Positions 17,189 to 25,866 of a stretch of 64,000 nt of DNA are shown piece by piece. A model generated the notes under the pieces. It worked only from the letters and a program-made list of their open reading frames with translations, was not told where the DNA came from and did no database searches. Position 1 is the first letter of the stretch. Each line of letters begins with the position of its first letter. Both the position numbers and the translations under genes were made by a program. The stretch is from JAFECT01 sp035551675 (GTDB lineage Bacteria > Pseudomonadota > Alphaproteobacteria > Caulobacterales > Caulobacteraceae): contig DASZMV010000065.1 of the NCBI GenBank assembly GCA_035551675.1, positions 1 through 64,000 on the forward strand. Direction: 5' to 3'.

Positions 17189-18637
17189 ATGAGCAGTCAC
17201 GGATTTTCACCCAGTCGCCGTCTCGTTCTGGCCGGCTCCGCGGCCTTGATGACCGCGTCTGGCGCGGCCTGGGCGCAGCCGCCGGAGGCGCCGGCGACCT
17301 CGATCAAGCACGGCGTTTCGCTCGTGCGCGGACATCGCACCCCCTATCGCGTGGAGACCGGCGAGACGGTCCTTCGCACCGCTGACGGCGCGGCCGGCGT
17401 CACCATGTTCTCGGTCAGCTACATCGACGAACACGCACCGCCGGCGACGCGCCCGGTGACCTTCATCTACAACGGCGGCCCCGGAGGGGCGACCTGGCCG
17501 CTGCGCGAGGCCGTGTCGCCCAAGATGATCGTCGCGGCCAAAACAGCGCCCGGCTACGCCTTCGCGAACAATCCCGACAGCCTGATGGACGTGTCGGACC
17601 TGGTGTTCATCGACGCGCCGGGCACGGGCTATAGCCGTCTCCTGACCGAAGCGGGCAAAACCGAGTTTCTCGGCGTGGAGGAGGACGGACGGGCGTTCTC
17701 GACCTGCATCGAACGCTGGCTCGACGCGCACGGGCGGCGCCGTTCGCCGAAATTCATCCTGGGCGAAAGCTACGGCGGCATTCGCACCGGCCAGATCATG
17801 AAGGTCCTCGGTGCACGCGCGCAGCCGATCCACTTCACCGGCGTCATCCTGATCTCGCCCGCGGTCGATCCGCTGGAGCACGGCCGCACCGGATTGTCGG
17901 ACGCGGCCGCGACCTTGCCGACCCAGGCGGCGGTGGCGCACCTGTATGGGCGCGGAGCCTACGTCCGGAAGGCGCTGGAACAGGTCGCGGCCCAGGCGCG
18001 TGTCTTCGCCAACGGTCCCTATCAGGCGGCGCTGGATCGCATCGGCCAGCTTACGCCGGATGAGCGCGGCAGGCTCGCCGAGCAGGTCTCGGCCTATATC
18101 GGCTTCCCAAAAGACGCGGTGCTGGCCGCGAACCTCGCGGTGCCGGAACACCAGTTTCGCGACGAGTTGCTCGCCGACCAGGGCCAGGTGCTGGGCGAGG
18201 ACGGGCGCGTGCACCATGCCCCGTTCAAGCCGGGCGAAAGCGATCTGATCGATGTCGCCAAGGGTTACGACCTGCAGGCGGCGATCGAAGGCTTGCTGAC
18301 GGACGAGCTCGGCTATCGCCCGTTCGGCCGTTACAGCCGTGACCCGACTGAAATCGGCAGGCATTGGAATTCAAAGGTTACGTCCGAGCCCTACAAGCTG
18401 CAGGACATTCTCAAGGCGGAAACTCGCGCGCGTCCGCACTTCCGGATCTTTCTGGCCGGCGGCTACTACGACCTGATCGTGCCGTACTCGCTGCCGCTGA
18501 ACAGTCTCGAATCTGTCGGCCTGCCGCCGCGCCGCTTCATCCATCGCCTCTACCCTACCGGCCACCCGGTGTTGAACGACGCAGCCGCGCGTCCGCACGC
18601 CACCGATGAGATTCGCACCTTTTACCGCGCGGCCTGA
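17189..18637 (+). CDS. Tat-exported S10 serine carboxypeptidase-like protein, copy 2
   Basis: A 482-residue protein with a twin-arginine signal (SPSRRLVLAGSAALMTASG, cleavage near AWAQ). FIYNGGPGGATW is the S10 oxyanion motif, FIDAPGTGYSRLL the conserved core strand, GESYGG holds nucleophile Ser194, and GGYYDLIVPY and TGHPVL near the C-terminus hold the probable Asp and His. This copy has the canonical nucleophile motif, unlike copy 1. The ATG is preferred over an adjacent TTG. Another S10 gene follows after 29 nt. Confidence 0.88.
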   Translation: MSSHGFSPSRRLVLAGSAALMTASGAAWAQPPEAPATSIKHGVSLVRGHRTPYRVETGETVLRTADGAAGVTMFSVSYIDEHAPPATRPVTFIYNGGPGGATWPLREAVSPKMIVAAKTAPGYAFANNPDSLMDVSDLVFIDAPGTGYSRLLTEAGKTEFLGVEEDGRAFSTCIERWLDAHGRRRSPKFILGESYGGIRTGQIMKVLGARAQPIHFTGVILISPAVDPLEHGRTGLSDAAATLPTQAAVAHLYGRGAYVRKALEQVAAQARVFANGPYQAALDRIGQLTPDERGRLAEQVSAYIGFPKDAVLAANLAVPEHQFRDELLADQGQVLGEDGRVHHAPFKPGESDLIDVAKGYDLQAAIEGLLTDELGYRPFGRYSRDPTEIGRHWNSKVTSEPYKLQDILKAETRARPHFRIFLAGGYYDLIVPYSLPLNSLESVGLPPRRFIHRLYPTGHPVLNDAAARPHATDEIRTFYRAA

Positions 18638-18666
18638 GCCGTCCTTCCGACACGAGAGCGTCTGAC

Positions 18667-20067
18667 ATGAGAAAGACCCTTCTTGCCATCGCGATCGCCG
18701 GCCTGAGCGTCGTCGCGGTCTCGGCGCAAGCCGAACCGCCGATCATATCCCAGCAGTCCATCACCCTCGGCGGCGAGGCGCTCGGTTACACCACCGAGGC
18801 CGGTTACATCCCCGCCGCCAACGCCGTGTCGAAGGAGGCGCACGCCAACTATTTCTATACCGCCTATATCGCCAGAGGGGGCGACGCGAACCGGCCCGTC
18901 GCCTTCCTGTGGAACGGCGGCCCAGGCGCGCCGTCGAGCTGGGTGCAGTTCAAGGGGTTTGGTCCGCGCGTCATCGACGGCGATCATCTCGCCGACAATC
19001 CCGATACTCTGTTGCCGGCGGCGGACCTGGTCTTCATCGATCCGATCGGCACCGGCTTCAGCCGCCCGCTCAAAACCGAGTACGGCAAAGAATATTACAA
19101 CACCCTCGGCGACGCTGCGGCCGCAACAGATATGATCCGTACCTGGCTTCGCGAACATCACGCCGCAGGCCGTCCCGTCTTCCTCGTCGGCGAAAGCTTC
19201 GGCGGCTATCGCGCCGGCGGCGTGGCCGAGCGGCTGGAGAGCGGCGGCCAGCATCTGACCGGCGTCGTGCTGGTTTCCGGCGGCGTGGCTTCTGGCCCGC
19301 TGATTCCGCCGGTGGTGCGCGCCGCACTCGCCACGCCGCAGAAGACCGCCTCGGCCCTGGTGCTGGGCAAGCTTGCCGCCGATCTCGGCACGGATCGCGC
19401 CACGGTGGTTCGCGCGGCGACGCGGTGGTCGCTCGAGACCTATCTCCCCGCGCTCGTGCACGCCGACAAGCTGTCCGACGCCGAACGCACCGCGATCGTA
19501 AACGATCTCAGCCGCTATACGGGCTACCCCGCAGACCGCATCGATCGCAAGACGCTGATGATCAACGGTCAGGACTACCTGAAGGTCATGTCGCCGGACC
19601 CGAAGACGCCGCTGTCGGTCTATGACATGCGCACGACCGCCTCGTCAGATCTGGACGGCGCCTTGATCCACAGGTTCTACGCCGACATCGGCCTGCGCGA
19701 TCAGCCCGCCTATTGGGACATCGGGACGACCATGGACCCGGGCCAGGCGCGCGAAGGCGGTTGGGTCTGGAACTACCGCTGGCCGGAGAGTGAGAAGTGG
19801 GGCAGCGACTACGCCGAGCCCTGGCTCCCCTACGCGATGAAGGTCAATCCACACCTGAAGGTGATGGTCGCCGCCGGCCAGTACGACGCCGCCAACAGCT
19901 GCGCAGAGAACGACGTCCTTCTTTCCATGCTCGATACCGAGCTGGCGCGGAACTATTCGATGTACTGTTACCTCGGCGGCCACATGATCTATCGCTCGCC
20001 CGACGCGCGGCATGTGCTGAACACCGACATCCGCGACTTCATCCGCCATTCGGCGGCGCAACGATGA
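18667..20067 (+). CDS. Exported S10 serine carboxypeptidase-like protein, copy 3
   Basis: A 466-residue protein with a Sec signal peptide (MRKTLLAIAIAGLSVVAVSA, cleavage near AQA). FLWNGGPGAPSSW is the oxyanion region, FIDPIGTGFSRPL the core strand, and GESFGG holds nucleophile Ser177; GQYDAANSC and GGHMIY near the end are the likely Asp and His segments. The stop overlaps the start of the next gene (ATGA), showing translational coupling with CapA copy 2. Confidence 0.88.
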   Translation: MRKTLLAIAIAGLSVVAVSAQAEPPIISQQSITLGGEALGYTTEAGYIPAANAVSKEAHANYFYTAYIARGGDANRPVAFLWNGGPGAPSSWVQFKGFGPRVIDGDHLADNPDTLLPAADLVFIDPIGTGFSRPLKTEYGKEYYNTLGDAAAATDMIRTWLREHHAAGRPVFLVGESFGGYRAGGVAERLESGGQHLTGVVLVSGGVASGPLIPPVVRAALATPQKTASALVLGKLAADLGTDRATVVRAATRWSLETYLPALVHADKLSDAERTAIVNDLSRYTGYPADRIDRKTLMINGQDYLKVMSPDPKTPLSVYDMRTTASSDLDGALIHRFYADIGLRDQPAYWDIGTTMDPGQAREGGWVWNYRWPESEKWGSDYAEPWLPYAMKVNPHLKVMVAAGQYDAANSCAENDVLLSMLDTELARNYSMYCYLGGHMIYRSPDARHVLNTDIRDFIRHSAAQR

Positions 20068-21506
20068 AACGCACCGTATCGCGGCGTGCGAGCTTGGCCC
20101 TGTTCGGAGCGGGGCTGGCCGCGGCCTGGACGGGGCGCGCGCTGGCGGCTGGAACCAAACAGCCCGGTGATTTCCCCGACGCGCCGAAGGTGATCTGGGA
20201 CTATCACACGCAGATTCCGGCGGTGCGCCCCGCCACCACGGTCAAGGCGGGCTTCACCTTCGCCGCCGCCGGCGATCTCATCTACAGCCTGCCGATGCTG
20301 CCGCGCGGCGATGCGGGGATCGAGGCGCTGTCCAAGGTGATCCACGCCGCCGACGCTTCGCTGGCGAACCAGGAAGGCTCGATCCTCGATCTGCAGAGCT
20401 TCGACGGCTACATGGAGGCCGAGAACGGCGGCGGCTATCCTGTGGGCAGTCCTGCGCTGGCCCGGGACATCGCGGGCCTCGGCTTCACCTTCGCCAACAA
20501 GGCCAATAACCACGCCATGGATTTCGGCCGCGCGGGCCTCCTGGAGACGCGGCGTCATCTGCAGGAAGCGGGCCTGTTGACGCCGGGCGTCGGCGACAAT
20601 CGTGCGCTGGCGCGCGCGGCGCAGATCAAGGATACGCCGCACGGCCGCGTGGCGGTGATCGGCGCGGCGTCCACCTTTCCGCTGTCGGCTCCCGCGGGCG
20701 CCGCAGGCGGCGTGGCCAAGGGCCGTCCCGGCATCGACGTGGTACGCACCCGGCGCATCACCCTGGTCACAGCGTCCGAGATGGCGAGCCTGCGCGCCAT
20801 GGCTCGCGAACACGGCCAGACGCGTCCCGACAGCACCGAACTGTCCTTCGGCGGCGAGGCGTTCCGCACCGCCGCCAAGCCCGGCTACACCTACGATATC
20901 GATCCGGTGGACCGTTTCGAAATCCTGCGCGCGGTGCGCGGCGCCAAGAACGTCGCCGATGCGGCGGTCTTCACCATCCACGCGCACGAGAATGCGGGCA
21001 TGGGCAGCGACCGTGTCCCGGCCGATTTCCAGCAGGCGCTCTATCACGACGTGGTCGACGCCGGCGGCGACGTCGTCGCGGTGCACGGTCCGCACTTGAC
21101 GCGCGGGGTCGAGATCTACAAGGGACGGCCGATCTTCTACGGCCTCGGCGGCTTCGCCTACCAGATGCTCGGCAGCGCGCCGATGACGCCCGAGGATTAC
21201 GAGAACCTCGAGGTCGATCCACGCTTCGTCACCAATGGCGATGCGGACGCGGGCGGATCACCCTCGGCCTGGTACGGCGGCCTGTTGGCGGTGACCGAGT
21301 TCGGCGACGGCGGCGCGGTGCGGGAGGTCCGGCTGCATCCGATCGACCTGCGCGAAAGCGATCCGCAGAAGAGCCGCGGCCTGCCGCAACCGGCCACCGG
21401 CGAGCGCGCGCGCCAAATCATCGCCCAGGTCCAGGCGGACTCCGCGCCTTACCGAACGAAGATCGGGTTCGAGAACGACCTCGGCGTCATCCGCGGGCCG
21501 TTCTGA
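20064..21506 (+). CDS. Tat-exported CapA/PgsA-like (PGA_cap) protein, copy 2
   Basis: A 480-residue paralogue of the protein at 3091. It begins with a twin-arginine signal (VSRRASLALFGAGLAAAW, cleavage near ALA), so it uses Tat whereas copy 1 looks Sec-type. FAAAGDLIYSLPM, ANQEGSILD, ANKANNHAMDFG, FTIHAHENAG and VHGPHLTRGVEIYKG match the CapA family. It is the last gene of the S10-S10-CapA operon and its stop abuts that of a convergent PLP-enzyme gene with no gap. Confidence 0.87.
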   Translation: MKRTVSRRASLALFGAGLAAAWTGRALAAGTKQPGDFPDAPKVIWDYHTQIPAVRPATTVKAGFTFAAAGDLIYSLPMLPRGDAGIEALSKVIHAADASLANQEGSILDLQSFDGYMEAENGGGYPVGSPALARDIAGLGFTFANKANNHAMDFGRAGLLETRRHLQEAGLLTPGVGDNRALARAAQIKDTPHGRVAVIGAASTFPLSAPAGAAGGVAKGRPGIDVVRTRRITLVTASEMASLRAMAREHGQTRPDSTELSFGGEAFRTAAKPGYTYDIDPVDRFEILRAVRGAKNVADAAVFTIHAHENAGMGSDRVPADFQQALYHDVVDAGGDVVAVHGPHLTRGVEIYKGRPIFYGLGGFAYQMLGSAPMTPEDYENLEVDPRFVTNGDADAGGSPSAWYGGLLAVTEFGDGGAVREVRLHPIDLRESDPQKSRGLPQPATGERARQIIAQVQADSAPYRTKIGFENDLGVIRGPF

Positions 21507-22748
21507 TCACGCCTTGCCGGCGAGGACCGCGATCACCCGCTCGACCTCGGCCATCTCGTTGTGCACCGACGGCGCGATACGCACCTTATCGGCAGTGACC
21601 GTCAGATAAATCTTCGCCGCTTTCAGCCGTGCTTCCGCATCGCGGCTCAGCCCCGGCTTGTAGAACACCACCGCCGGCCCCTGAGCGTCGCGGGGTGTAA
21701 GCGGTGTGAAGCCGTGACGCGGCAACTCTTCCTGCAATCGATCCAGCATCGGGCGCCGCCAGGCGTCCAGGCGATCGACGCCGATGTCGCAGATGTACCG
21801 CAACGAACCCACGGTGGCGGCAAGCGGGCCCCAGCTCGCGGTGCTGACTTCGAACACGCCGGCGGTGTCGGCGCGCAGACTCCAGTCGCCGGCGGCGGGC
21901 CCGGCCGGTTCGCCCGGCAGGGCGTGACCCTGATAGTGGTCGACTCCGCGCCAGCCCAGTTGCGTGCGCTTGAGCTCGGCCAGGCGATCGGGCCGCACGT
22001 ACAGGAACGCCGCGCCGAACTCGCCCATCAGCCATTTGTAGTGACCCGCGCAGCAGAAATCGACGCCGCTCGCCTTCACGTCGAAGGGTATGGCGCCCAC
22101 CGCCTGGATGACGTCGGCATAGACGAACGCGCCCTTGGCGTGGGCGATGGCGCAGACGCGTTCGAGGTCGTGCTTGTAACCGGTCGGGCTCGACACCAGC
22201 GAGATCGCAACGAGCCGCGTGTCGGGCGTGATCGCGCGGTCGAGCTCGGCGTAATCGATGCGGTTGTTGCGCGGCGCCAGGACCGTCAACGGCATGCCGG
22301 CCCTGGCCAATTCGCCGTAACGGACCAGCGACGCGTCGTAGTGCAGCGCATCGGTCACCACGCCCGCGCGGGGTCCCAGGCCCAGCGCCGCCCCGACCAG
22401 GTTCTCGCCTTCCAGGGTGCTCGGAACGACCGCAATCGCTTCCGGCGCCGCGTTGATCATGGCTGCGTAGAGTTGCACAGCCTCGTTGCGCGCGTTCTCA
22501 CCGGGCCAGACTCGACCGGGCTCGCGCATCCGCGCCTCGACGTAGGCGCGTCCGGCATCAGCTGTACGATGTCCGATCATGTGAGTGAAAGCCGCGTTCA
22601 TGTGAACGCCGTCGAAGGCGAAGCTGGCCCTATCGGGCAAGGCGGTGAAAGGCCCGGCCGGATCGGTTGCCCAGGCGGACGAAGCGCTCGCCAACGCCGC
22701 CGAAACGCCGCCCGCCGCTTGGAAGAAGCTTCTGCGATGGAGGTGCAT
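21507..22748 (-). CDS. Tat-exported class-V aminotransferase-fold PLP enzyme, copy 3
   Basis: A 413-residue protein with a clear Tat signal (HLHRRSFFQAAGGVSAALAS, cleavage near AWA). VYADVIQAVGAIPFDV holds the cofactor Asp/Gln pair and Lys238 in AGHYKWLMGEFG is the expected PLP lysine, at the same precursor position as in copy 1. The start MHLHRRSFF is chosen because it begins the Tat signal; 47 upstream in-frame residues lack family character. It lies 289 nt downstream of the adenylation-acyltransferase gene on the same strand and may share its transcript. Confidence 0.88.
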   Translation of the reverse strand: MHLHRRSFFQAAGGVSAALASASSAWATDPAGPFTALPDRASFAFDGVHMNAAFTHMIGHRTADAGRAYVEARMREPGRVWPGENARNEAVQLYAAMINAAPEAIAVVPSTLEGENLVGAALGLGPRAGVVTDALHYDASLVRYGELARAGMPLTVLAPRNNRIDYAELDRAITPDTRLVAISLVSSPTGYKHDLERVCAIAHAKGAFVYADVIQAVGAIPFDVKASGVDFCCAGHYKWLMGEFGAAFLYVRPDRLAELKRTQLGWRGVDHYQGHALPGEPAGPAAGDWSLRADTAGVFEVSTASWGPLAATVGSLRYICDIGVDRLDAWRRPMLDRLQEELPRHGFTPLTPRDAQGPAVVFYKPGLSRDAEARLKAAKIYLTVTADKVRIAPSVHNEMAEVERVIAVLAGKA

Positions 22749-23037
22749 CTGAACTCCGCCGTTCCCTTCTGTCCGGAGCAGTGTGCACCTGTTCTGAGAC
22801 GGCTGGCGAGGCTCAAGCACTGGCTGGAAAGGCCGGCCCGTTCGCGCCCCAACGGCGCCCCGAGCCGCACGCCGCGTGAGGGGGTTCAAATACCGCCTGC
22901 AACATCAGCCGGTTAGGAAACCATCCACCACCACCACCCGCCATTGTCAGTGTAGGTGTGGATGTTGAGGACGATGTCGCCGGCCTGAAGGAACTTTACG
23001 AAGAGGGCGAAGCGGATGGTGGAGTTCACCCTTGCAG

Positions 23038-25776
23038 CTAGGCGTTCGCCGGGTGAGCTCTTTGTCGGAACCGGTGGAGTTGGGGAAGTCCGCGCGCCAG
23101 TATCTTGGCTCCGAAGTTCCAGGCGCGCCAGGCGGCGACGCCGCCCACGATGGCGGCGGCGAAGGCTGCGATCACCGGCAGGTGGAGGGCGCCGTTGACG
23201 ATCTGCAGGAAGCGGAAGTGCAGCAGGTAGATGAAGAGGGAGGCGCCCGCGGTGGCGTAGATCGGCGCCTGCAGGACCCTTGGTAGGCGCAGTCTCGGCG
23301 CCAGGACGAGGGCGGCGGCGGTGGCCGCGATGGCGGCGGAGTCGATCCAGCCGTAGCTCGGGCCGCTGAGGGCGGCGTAGGCCAGGGTCACGGCCAGGGC
23401 GATCTGACGCTTGCGGCCGTCGAGGAGTCCGGCGAGCGCGGCGAGCGCGAAGGTCGCCAGGTGCGCCGTCGGCGAATGGCCGAAGACGGACAGGCCCGCC
23501 ACCGGCGCGCGCCAGAAGTCCGGCAGGTAGAAGGCGGGGAGGATGAACCGGCTCAGCGCGCCGAGGATCGCTGCGGTCACGATGGCGGCGAGCGCCGGTC
23601 TGCGCACCCGCAAAAGTCGGAATCCGAGCACGAGACCGCCGATGATCAGCAGCATGTGGACGACACAATGGACGTACCACAGCAGGTAGTCGGGGCCTGG
23701 GGGTTGCTGCGTATAGTCGAGGAGGTCGACGTTCATCAGCAGGTTCGAGAGGTCGACGCCGTGGTGCGTCACGGCCTTGAGCGCAATGATCGGAAAGGTC
23801 AGGACCGCCAGGGGCACGGCGACGCCGCGCAACAGCCGCGCGATCGGCTCGAGACTCTTCAAACGGTCGCATTCGCGCAGCTGCAGGCCGCCGAACAGGA
23901 AGCCCGACACCCAGAACAGCGCGCTGGTCGCGGCGCCGCCGGAATAGACCAGTTGGAAATGGCTCGCGACCACGAGGACGATGGCGAGCGCGCGCAAGAC
24001 CATGGCGCTTTCGAGGGAGGCGAAGAGGCCGCGCTTGACGCCGCGCGTCGCGCCGGCGGCGAGTTGTTCGATCGCCAGGGTGGTCCAGCCCTCGGGCACG
24101 CGGCCGAGCACCTGCTCCAGGCCGAGATAGGCGTTGACATAGGAGAGGCTGTCGCCGCCGAGGCCGGCGAAGCTGCTCGCGCGCGTCACCGGGCGCCCCG
24201 GGAAAACGTCGCTCCATTTCGCGACGAGCACGGCTTCGGCGCCGGCGAGCGTCGCATCCGCGGTCGCGGGCGAAACGGCGGCGGCCTGTTCGGCGGCGAT
24301 CAGCGCCTGCCGGTCGATCTTGCCGTTCGGCAGCAGCGGCATGGCCGTCGTTGCGACGATCCGCTCCGGAACCATGTAGGCGGGAAGCCGCATCTCCAGA
24401 TGGCGGCGGAGCGCGTCGGTGTCGATGACACGCCCTTCGGCCGGCTGCACGAAAGAGCAGAGGCGCGGCCGCTCGCGGTCGCCGACGTTCAGCGTGATCG
24501 CCTGCGCAACGCCCGTGGGAAACGCGAGGGCCGCGGCGGTGATCTCGGCCATCTCGACTCGGAATCCGCGAATCTTCAATTGGTCGTCGCTGCGTCCGCG
24601 CACAGTGATCTGGCCATCGTCGTCCATCACGCCGACGTCGCCGGTCGCATAGAACGCCTCTTCCGTTCGCGCCTGCGGCAGCATCCCGTCGCGCACATAG
24701 CCGAGCGTGAGCAGCTGTGAGCGCACCACGATCTCGCCGGGTTCGCCGTTAGGGGCGGGACGGCCCGTCGCGTCGACAACCTGGAGCGTGAACCCGTCTA
24801 CGGCCCGGCCGATCGGCAGCGCGCCGTCGGGCCCATGGCCGGCGACGCGATGGAACGCGACGGCCTGGGGCGTTTCGGTGGCGCCGTAGAAGTTTACGCT
24901 CTCGCAATCGGGCGCGAGGCGAGCCAGCGCCTTGACCGAAGCGCGGCGAAGCACGTCTCCACCCCAGAACACGCGGCGCAAGTCGGGGAGACGTTCGGAT
25001 GCCGCCGCGCCCGTGGTCAAGAGACCGCCGAGCTGTGGCGTGATGTGGGCTACGGTGACGCGCGTCTCGCCGAACCAGGCGCGAAGGCCGCCGGGCGCAG
25101 TCAGTACGCTCTGGGACGGGATGTGAATCGAAGCGCCGAGGCTGAGCGGCGTGAAGATGTCGCGCAGGATCGGGTCGTGCGAGAGGCCCGAAAGCATTGT
25201 GAAGCGGTCGTCGGCGTTCAAGCCGAACGTGCGGGCCTGCCACGCGACGAAATTGACCAGCGGCCGGTGCGAGCAGGCGACGCCCTTGGGCGCGCCGGTG
25301 CTTCCCGACGTAAAGAGCAGATAGGCGGGGTCGTCCGGCGAAGCCTCCGCTGTCGGCAGAGAAAGCGGTTGCGCCTTCGCCTCCGCGAAGGCGCCGAGCG
25401 CAAGCGTCGGCAGCTCGAAACGCGCGGCCGCCTTCTCCGCGTCGCGGCCGGCGAGGACCAGGACGCCGGGGCGGGCGATCTCGACGAGAGTCTGCAGGCG
25501 GGCCGCGGGATAGGCGAGGTCGAGGACGACGAACGGACGGTTCGCCCGCAGGCAGGCCAGGGCGGCGATGACCACGCGCGGCCCCCGGTCCGCCAGAATC
25601 GCCACCGTCTTCGCTGTCGACGCCGCCGCGCCCGACAGGCGCGCCGCAAACGTCGCGCTGGCCTGCTCGAGCTCGCCGTAGGTCATCGCCCCATAGGCGC
25701 TCGAAAGCGCCAGGGCGTCCGGGCGCTCGTGCGCACGCGCGAGAAACCCTGTCTCAATTCGATGCAGAGCGGCCAT
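23038..25776 (-). CDS. Adenylation - carrier - membrane acyltransferase fusion (NRPS-like)
   Basis: A 912-residue protein of three parts. Residues 1-500 are an adenylation domain with LLFTSGSTGAPKGVA, NFYGATETPQ, YATGDVG, GRSDDQLKIRGFRVEM and NGKIDRQAL. Residues about 515-590 are a carrier protein, with phosphopantetheine Ser543 in LGGDSLSY. Residues about 610-900 form a multi-helix membrane domain beginning RALAIVLVVASHF, the acyltransferase-3 (OafA-like) pattern R-x-x-A-x-x-x-V-x-x-x-H. No condensation or thioesterase domain is seen. This combines in one chain the activities that DltA, DltC and DltB split between proteins, so activation and trans-membrane transfer of an amino or other acid is inferred. 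Acid and acceptor are unknown. Confidence 0.85.
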   Translation of the reverse strand: MAALHRIETGFLARAHERPDALALSSAYGAMTYGELEQASATFAARLSGAAASTAKTVAILADRGPRVVIAALACLRANRPFVVLDLAYPAARLQTLVEIARPGVLVLAGRDAEKAAARFELPTLALGAFAEAKAQPLSLPTAEASPDDPAYLLFTSGSTGAPKGVACSHRPLVNFVAWQARTFGLNADDRFTMLSGLSHDPILRDIFTPLSLGASIHIPSQSVLTAPGGLRAWFGETRVTVAHITPQLGGLLTTGAAASERLPDLRRVFWGGDVLRRASVKALARLAPDCESVNFYGATETPQAVAFHRVAGHGPDGALPIGRAVDGFTLQVVDATGRPAPNGEPGEIVVRSQLLTLGYVRDGMLPQARTEEAFYATGDVGVMDDDGQITVRGRSDDQLKIRGFRVEMAEITAAALAFPTGVAQAITLNVGDRERPRLCSFVQPAEGRVIDTDALRRHLEMRLPAYMVPERIVATTAMPLLPNGKIDRQALIAAEQAAAVSPATADATLAGAEAVLVAKWSDVFPGRPVTRASSFAGLGGDSLSYVNAYLGLEQVLGRVPEGWTTLAIEQLAAGATRGVKRGLFASLESAMVLRALAIVLVVASHFQLVYSGGAATSALFWVSGFLFGGLQLRECDRLKSLEPIARLLRGVAVPLAVLTFPIIALKAVTHHGVDLSNLLMNVDLLDYTQQPPGPDYLLWYVHCVVHMLLIIGGLVLGFRLLRVRRPALAAIVTAAILGALSRFILPAFYLPDFWRAPVAGLSVFGHSPTAHLATFALAALAGLLDGRKRQIALAVTLAYAALSGPSYGWIDSAAIAATAAALVLAPRLRLPRVLQAPIYATAGASLFIYLLHFRFLQIVNGALHLPVIAAFAAAIVGGVAAWRAWNFGAKILARGLPQLHRFRQRAHPANA

Positions 25777-25866
25777 GCGGGGATCGACGCTGCACGCCTT
25801 GGACCGCTGGCGCGGCCGCCATTAACCGTTGCGCCCGGTCGTAAGCGGACCATACCGCGGAAGGAT

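Noticed and set aside
22913..24217. 434-codon minus-strand open frame overlapping the acyltransferase region
   Set aside because: It is a frame-shifted reading of the adenylation-acyltransferase gene; the true frame carries the carrier motif and membrane helices.
25827..25845. Eighth copy of the regulon operator upstream of the adenylation-acyltransferase gene
   Set aside because: Only the left half CGTTGC is present; the right half reads CGTAAG rather than GCAACG.
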